From: Phalacrocorax aristotelis
Lineage: Eukaryota; Chordata; Aves; Suliformes; Phalacrocoracidae
DNA length: 64,000 nucleotides
Assembly: GCF_949628215.1 (NCBI RefSeq)
Contig: NC_134297.1
Span: forward strand, 7,006,001-7,070,000
Direction of reading: 5' to 3'
Position numbers and translations under genes: made by a program. Below the pieces are notes generated by a model. It worked only from the letters and a program-made list of their open reading frames with translations, had not been told where the DNA came from and did not search any database. Of the stretch, positions 59,771 through 64,000 are shown piece by piece. The first letter of the stretch is position 1. The number at the start of each line of letters is the position of its first letter.

Positions 59771-62700
59771 CTGTAATGAAAAGAAGAGGAGTTATTGCAG
59801 TCTGAATGTGCTCTGCCAGTGGGGATCCATGCAGGCAGGTAGGAAATGCTGTCACTAGGATCTAAAGACCAAATTTTTCAGACAATTAGGCACACATTTT
59901 CTATAATGGATATGAAATTCTTTTAAAAGCTTGGTAGCTGCGTGTCACATGTGTGCTACTGTTTCTCCACTTGCAAATCAAAATAAAGACATTTGCCTCC
60001 ACAGAGCACCTTGATGTCCTCTGTTGAAAAGGTTGAGGTCGTACAGTACATTTATACAGGTACGATATCCATTAGGACAGAGCCTCTAGAAATTACTACG
60101 GCACAGATTGTATTACAGGATCAGGAAGAAGTTTTCCTCTCCCTCCAGCTGCGACAGAGAAATTTCCTGTTTGAGGAACATACAGTAGAAGTGACATGAA
60201 TTGCACTGTCAGGATCCGAACATTTTTAGAGTGTCACATGCTTGGGTTTGGGCCAACAGCTGCAAAAATCTCACTGGTATTCCAGCATCCTCCATGCTTT
60301 GTGGAGTTTGAAAGTAGCTTTCTTGGTTCAGAGTGGCCTTTCCATCCAGCTCCGCTTGAAACAAAACTATGCAAGAGGAGCACAAATAAGAAGCCATTGG
60401 CAGGGTCTTTGTGTTGCCGTCTATGGTGGAAATGTTCCTTTCTAAGCATTTTACTTCGGTTCTCCTGCAAAATCCTCTGGAAACGGACAAAGAGGCCCTA
60501 TGAGCTCTCGGAAGCCAGCATGAAATACACATTTCATGGCTGTCTAGTCATATGTGTTTACCCTACATAGCCTTCTACACTCACCTTTCCTACAGCTCTC
60601 TGAAAAAGGTTCCACTGCATCAGGCAGTGACACTGATAACAAGGCCCAGGGCCCTTCTTGGTCGGGACTGATGATGTGAACTGGAGCAGGGCAGCAATCT
60701 CGCTGTGGACTGGTATGGATGAGAAGTGTATTTACAAACACCTTCTGCTATTCATATCTACACATGCCTCTGCTCAGTGACATTCTGTCCCATTTAAGTT
60801 ACTCAGTCCTAAGCAACACCCAGCAAACTGTGTAGATTTCTGAATATGCTGTGCTGACCCCGAGCATCCTCGGATTCTTTGGCAGGGCTAAGAATACCTC
60901 CTTTGCAGGTACTATAACACGAACTGATTAGTCTCCACATTCCTCTAATCCACATGATCCCAAATAACACTGACCTCACTTGCCCCTCAGTAGTATTCAC
61001 AGTATGTCTCGCTTTCCTGTGAGAGCTGAGGATTAGGCAGTTCGCTGCCAGAAGTAATAGCCATTGCAGGTGCTGGATCTTATTAGCCCTGTGTTACTAT
61101 GGATTTCTTTTCTTCCCCAAGTGCAAACAAAGCCAAAGACATGCACAAGCCAGCATGTACACAGAGGTAGAAGTTGTTGGAAAGCAAAGACTACTTACAG
61201 GGAGTGGAGGAGGGATGCAAACAGATGCTCTGGGACAGGGGATGTTTCAAAAGACTGGGATGGATAACATGATAAACTAGGAGGGAATGAGTTCAAAGGG
61301 ATCCCAAGGGTACCCTGACTGTGAAGGCTGCAGAGAGCCAAGGTGATTGGCTTAAATATTTAGAGAGATTGACTGGTCTTTTGCTGCTGCTGGAGAAATT
61401 GTAACAGCTTTGTCCACTTAATTCATGTTTTCATCAGATGGTTTCTGGCTTTGGCATTTCTTTCTTGAATATCTGTGGGGAAACTCCTGTCCACCGCCCG
61501 CTCCTTTTCAGGTTATTTGAAATAGATCCTGAATGCAACGCCCAGCCTAGCTTGCCCCAGACAGGGAAGTGCTGGGGAATTCAGAAACATAGTTTTCTAT
61601 GACTAAATAGGCTGCAAATGCCTGGTTGCACCGACTGGCTGGGGGTGGGGTGATGAATAGCACCGAACAAGCCTGTATGATCAACCTATAGCTACTTTAT
61701 GCTAAAAAATGTAGCCCAAGTCACTGGAAAGGGACGGCGCCTCCCCCAGTTTAATTGCTAAAAGTTCTCACCTTTGCCCGACAGTCTGAGGTTTCTGGTG
61801 GGAACACCACAGAAAAGGAAATGTGTTTCCTATTAAGGGTTTTCAATGAAGAAGGAAAAGAGAGAAAGCCAGAGAAACAGCTCAGGACAGAGAGAAGCAG
61901 ACAGACAGACAGACAGAGGCCAGGCTGCTCCCTCCCTTACTCATTTTTGGGCAAAACTTTGGCTGCGACGAATTTTCATTTTGTTCTTTTCCCCCTTCCC
62001 CTCACTGGGTCAGCAGCAGCTTGGATTAAGCCAGATCTTTCTGGAAACACTGGTATTATTAGTATTATTAGTGCAAGGCTGTTCTATAATTAATATTAAA
62101 CATGTTATGGTTCCTCCCACCTTTTTCTTTCTTCTTTTATTTCCCTTGTATTAATTAGAAAGGAAGATGGCAAAGGAATGAAAACCAGAGCAGGAAAGTT
62201 TATTCCCCATAAAGGCTTCCTTTTCACAAGGCAGCTGATCCTTCTGAGACACAGGAATATATTGGTTTCACAATCATGAAGCCTGTTTAACCTGGAAATC
62301 TTTTTATCCTGACCTTCTGTAGGCCATGTGGCCTTCCCTCCACATCTCCCGGTAGAATCAGGGTTCTGCTGCATTTAGCAGTACAGTTTTGTTTGGCATT
62401 AATATATGGCTCGAAACCACAAAGCCGTTTTCTGCTCCTCACCACAGTCTCATTTTTTCCCCTTCAGGCTCTTTTCATTTGTACACGCCACACACAACCG
62501 ACCCCCCATAACTAGAGAGGAAAAGGACGGGAGGTGACAGTTCAGGCTTCTTTTGATGTTCATCCCAAACATAGCATGAAAACATCCAAATCTCCCTTCC
62601 CACTGCCCGCCGGCTGACTGGAGAAGATTCACCAGGCAGACTGTGTTTGAAAAAGATACCGTCACAGCAGTCAGTCAGTCTGGAGTCCAAAGGTGCAGGG

Positions 62701-64000
62701 GGATGAACTAGAAGAAAAGGCCAAGGCATGGCTTCACAATTTTGGAAAGGAAACTGGAAGAAAAACTTCAAGAAAGATAATTGTTCGGGGGTGCGGGGGA
62801 CAGTAAGTTCCCTGAAAAAACTACTGGGGGGTGTTTTGGGAGACTCCAGAGGATAGAGTGTGCTGCAGAACTGGGCTCTGCAAGTCTGAAATCTCCTAAA
62901 GATCAGAGATGTCTGAATTTCTGACTGCTTTAATCGGTTACGGAAACAGGAAACAACTGCACCATTCTGATCCAGACCTAAGTTTTGCCTGAAGACTAAA
63001 GGTGCTGTGATATGAATTTGGTTTAGTCTTGACTATATTACATAACTCACCTGAACCTTCTATCTCCAAAACTAAGATTAAGCTTTTGTTGAGGCCTTGC
63101 AGATGTTACCGGTTTATTTTTTCAATCTGGACTTGGATGTGCCAAAATAACATACCTCATAATCAGTTCTAAGAATGAACTCTGATCGGGAGTGTAAAAT
63201 ATTGAAAGCCTTCTGAGGAAGCTAATTTTCAGTGAGTCTCCTTGCCTGGCTAGCAAACAGGCTTAGAAAGTTCAGATCAGCTTTGTTTCTTGGAAAACAA
63301 ACACCAAAGTTTAGGATTCACTAGTCATCACATATCCAGCTTAACATCCTGAGAAGATGAACACCTTTCCAGAGAGAGACTGGGCAGATGTAATCTAGCC
63401 TACAGATCTGCAATTCCCCAGAGTTCTCCTGTGTTTTGTTGCCATCACGTATTCTCCACCCTAAGCAGGAGCAGAGCTGGATGTCTCTGAAACAAACAAC
63501 CTTACAAAAGGGGAAAATTAATGAAAAAAGACCATCTCCCCATGGCACTGAGCTCAGAGGCTCGGCACTAAACATCCGCTGGAAATCAGTCTGGAAAAAC
63601 AATAAGCTCCTTTCGAAGGCGTTACTCCGTGAGGGAGTTAACCAGCAATCCAGAAACCAGACTGTCATTAGGCAGCGCTAGGAACAGCTGCATGGAAAGG
63701 AATGCTCTTCAGAGGCTGCCCGACCTCCACTCAGACAGGAGCTTGCTTTAATAAGGACAGCACTCGCATGACGTCTTAGAACAGCCCAAGGGGCTGAACG
63801 GAGAGAAATTTATAACCGTAAAAGCTGGGGAAGGACTGGGATTGAATTCTCCTTTCGTATGCATCCACATAAAATTGGAATAACTGATTTGTCTGAATCC
63901 AGCAAAGTTGCTCAGGTTCTGCACTAGCTTAATAGCACAGAAATCATTGTAGGCATTCCCCTGGCAGAACATTATATTTTGATGATTATTATTCAGCATG
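59771..64000 (-). other. FLI1 intron, incomplete at the right edge
   Basis: Continues upstream of the 69-bp FLI1 exon. I looked for the Pointed-domain exon (about 200 bp, with a TQEHVRQWLEWA-like segment) on the minus strand and did not find it, so it should lie beyond 64000. A CAGA microsatellite is present at 61898-61917. No other gene is seen. Confidence 0.7.
61898..61917. repeat. (CAGA)n microsatellite
   Basis: Five perfect CAGA units. Confidence 0.85.

Noticed and set aside
59771-64000. Search for the FLI1 Pointed-domain exon
   Set aside because: No minus-strand segment resembling the domain was seen, so the exon is taken to be outside the window.

Overview
The window is ordinary vertebrate nuclear DNA, most likely from a bird. 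The evidence is three CR1 retrotransposon tails, two of them carrying the sauropsid 3' end with ATTCTATG-type octamers, a low density of recent repeats, a scatter of old amniote MIR-like SINE relics, and two recognisable vertebrate genes split by GT-AG introns. A crocodilian cannot be fully excluded from sequence alone. There are no bacterial, phage, CRISPR or operon features.

Layout. Positions 1-28.4 kb hold no protein-coding exon I can support. They contain degraded SINE relics, one CR1 fragment (11.6-12.0 kb) and a few short repeats, and are probably upstream or intronic DNA of KCNJ1. The main KCNJ1 (ROMK/Kir1.1) coding exon lies at 28.45-29.56 kb on the + strand and encodes an intact 371-residue channel. 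From 29.6 to 39.8 kb is an intergenic stretch with a small CpG island and GC-rich minisatellite at 34.35-34.66 kb. From 39.8 kb to the right edge is the 3' part of FLI1 on the - strand: about 2 kb of 3'UTR, the terminal ETS-domain exon (41.87-42.40 kb) and four small upstream coding exons (43.4, 44.7, 46.1 and 59.7 kb). These are separated by three ~1-1.3 kb introns and one 13.5 kb intron. The Pointed-domain and N-terminal exons of FLI1 were not seen and should lie beyond position 64000.

KCNJ1 and FLI1 are convergent neighbours, as in human 11q24.3, so this is a conserved syntenic block. The two genes do not work together. One is an inward-rectifier K+ channel of transporting epithelia, the other an ETS transcription factor of blood and endothelium.

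I found no new biological system. The points most worth checking are three miR-145 seed matches in the FLI1 3'UTR, the CpG island with a G-rich repeat and a good minus-strand splice donor between the genes, and the apparent lack of the mammalian RXR-type ER-retention motif in this ROMK tail.
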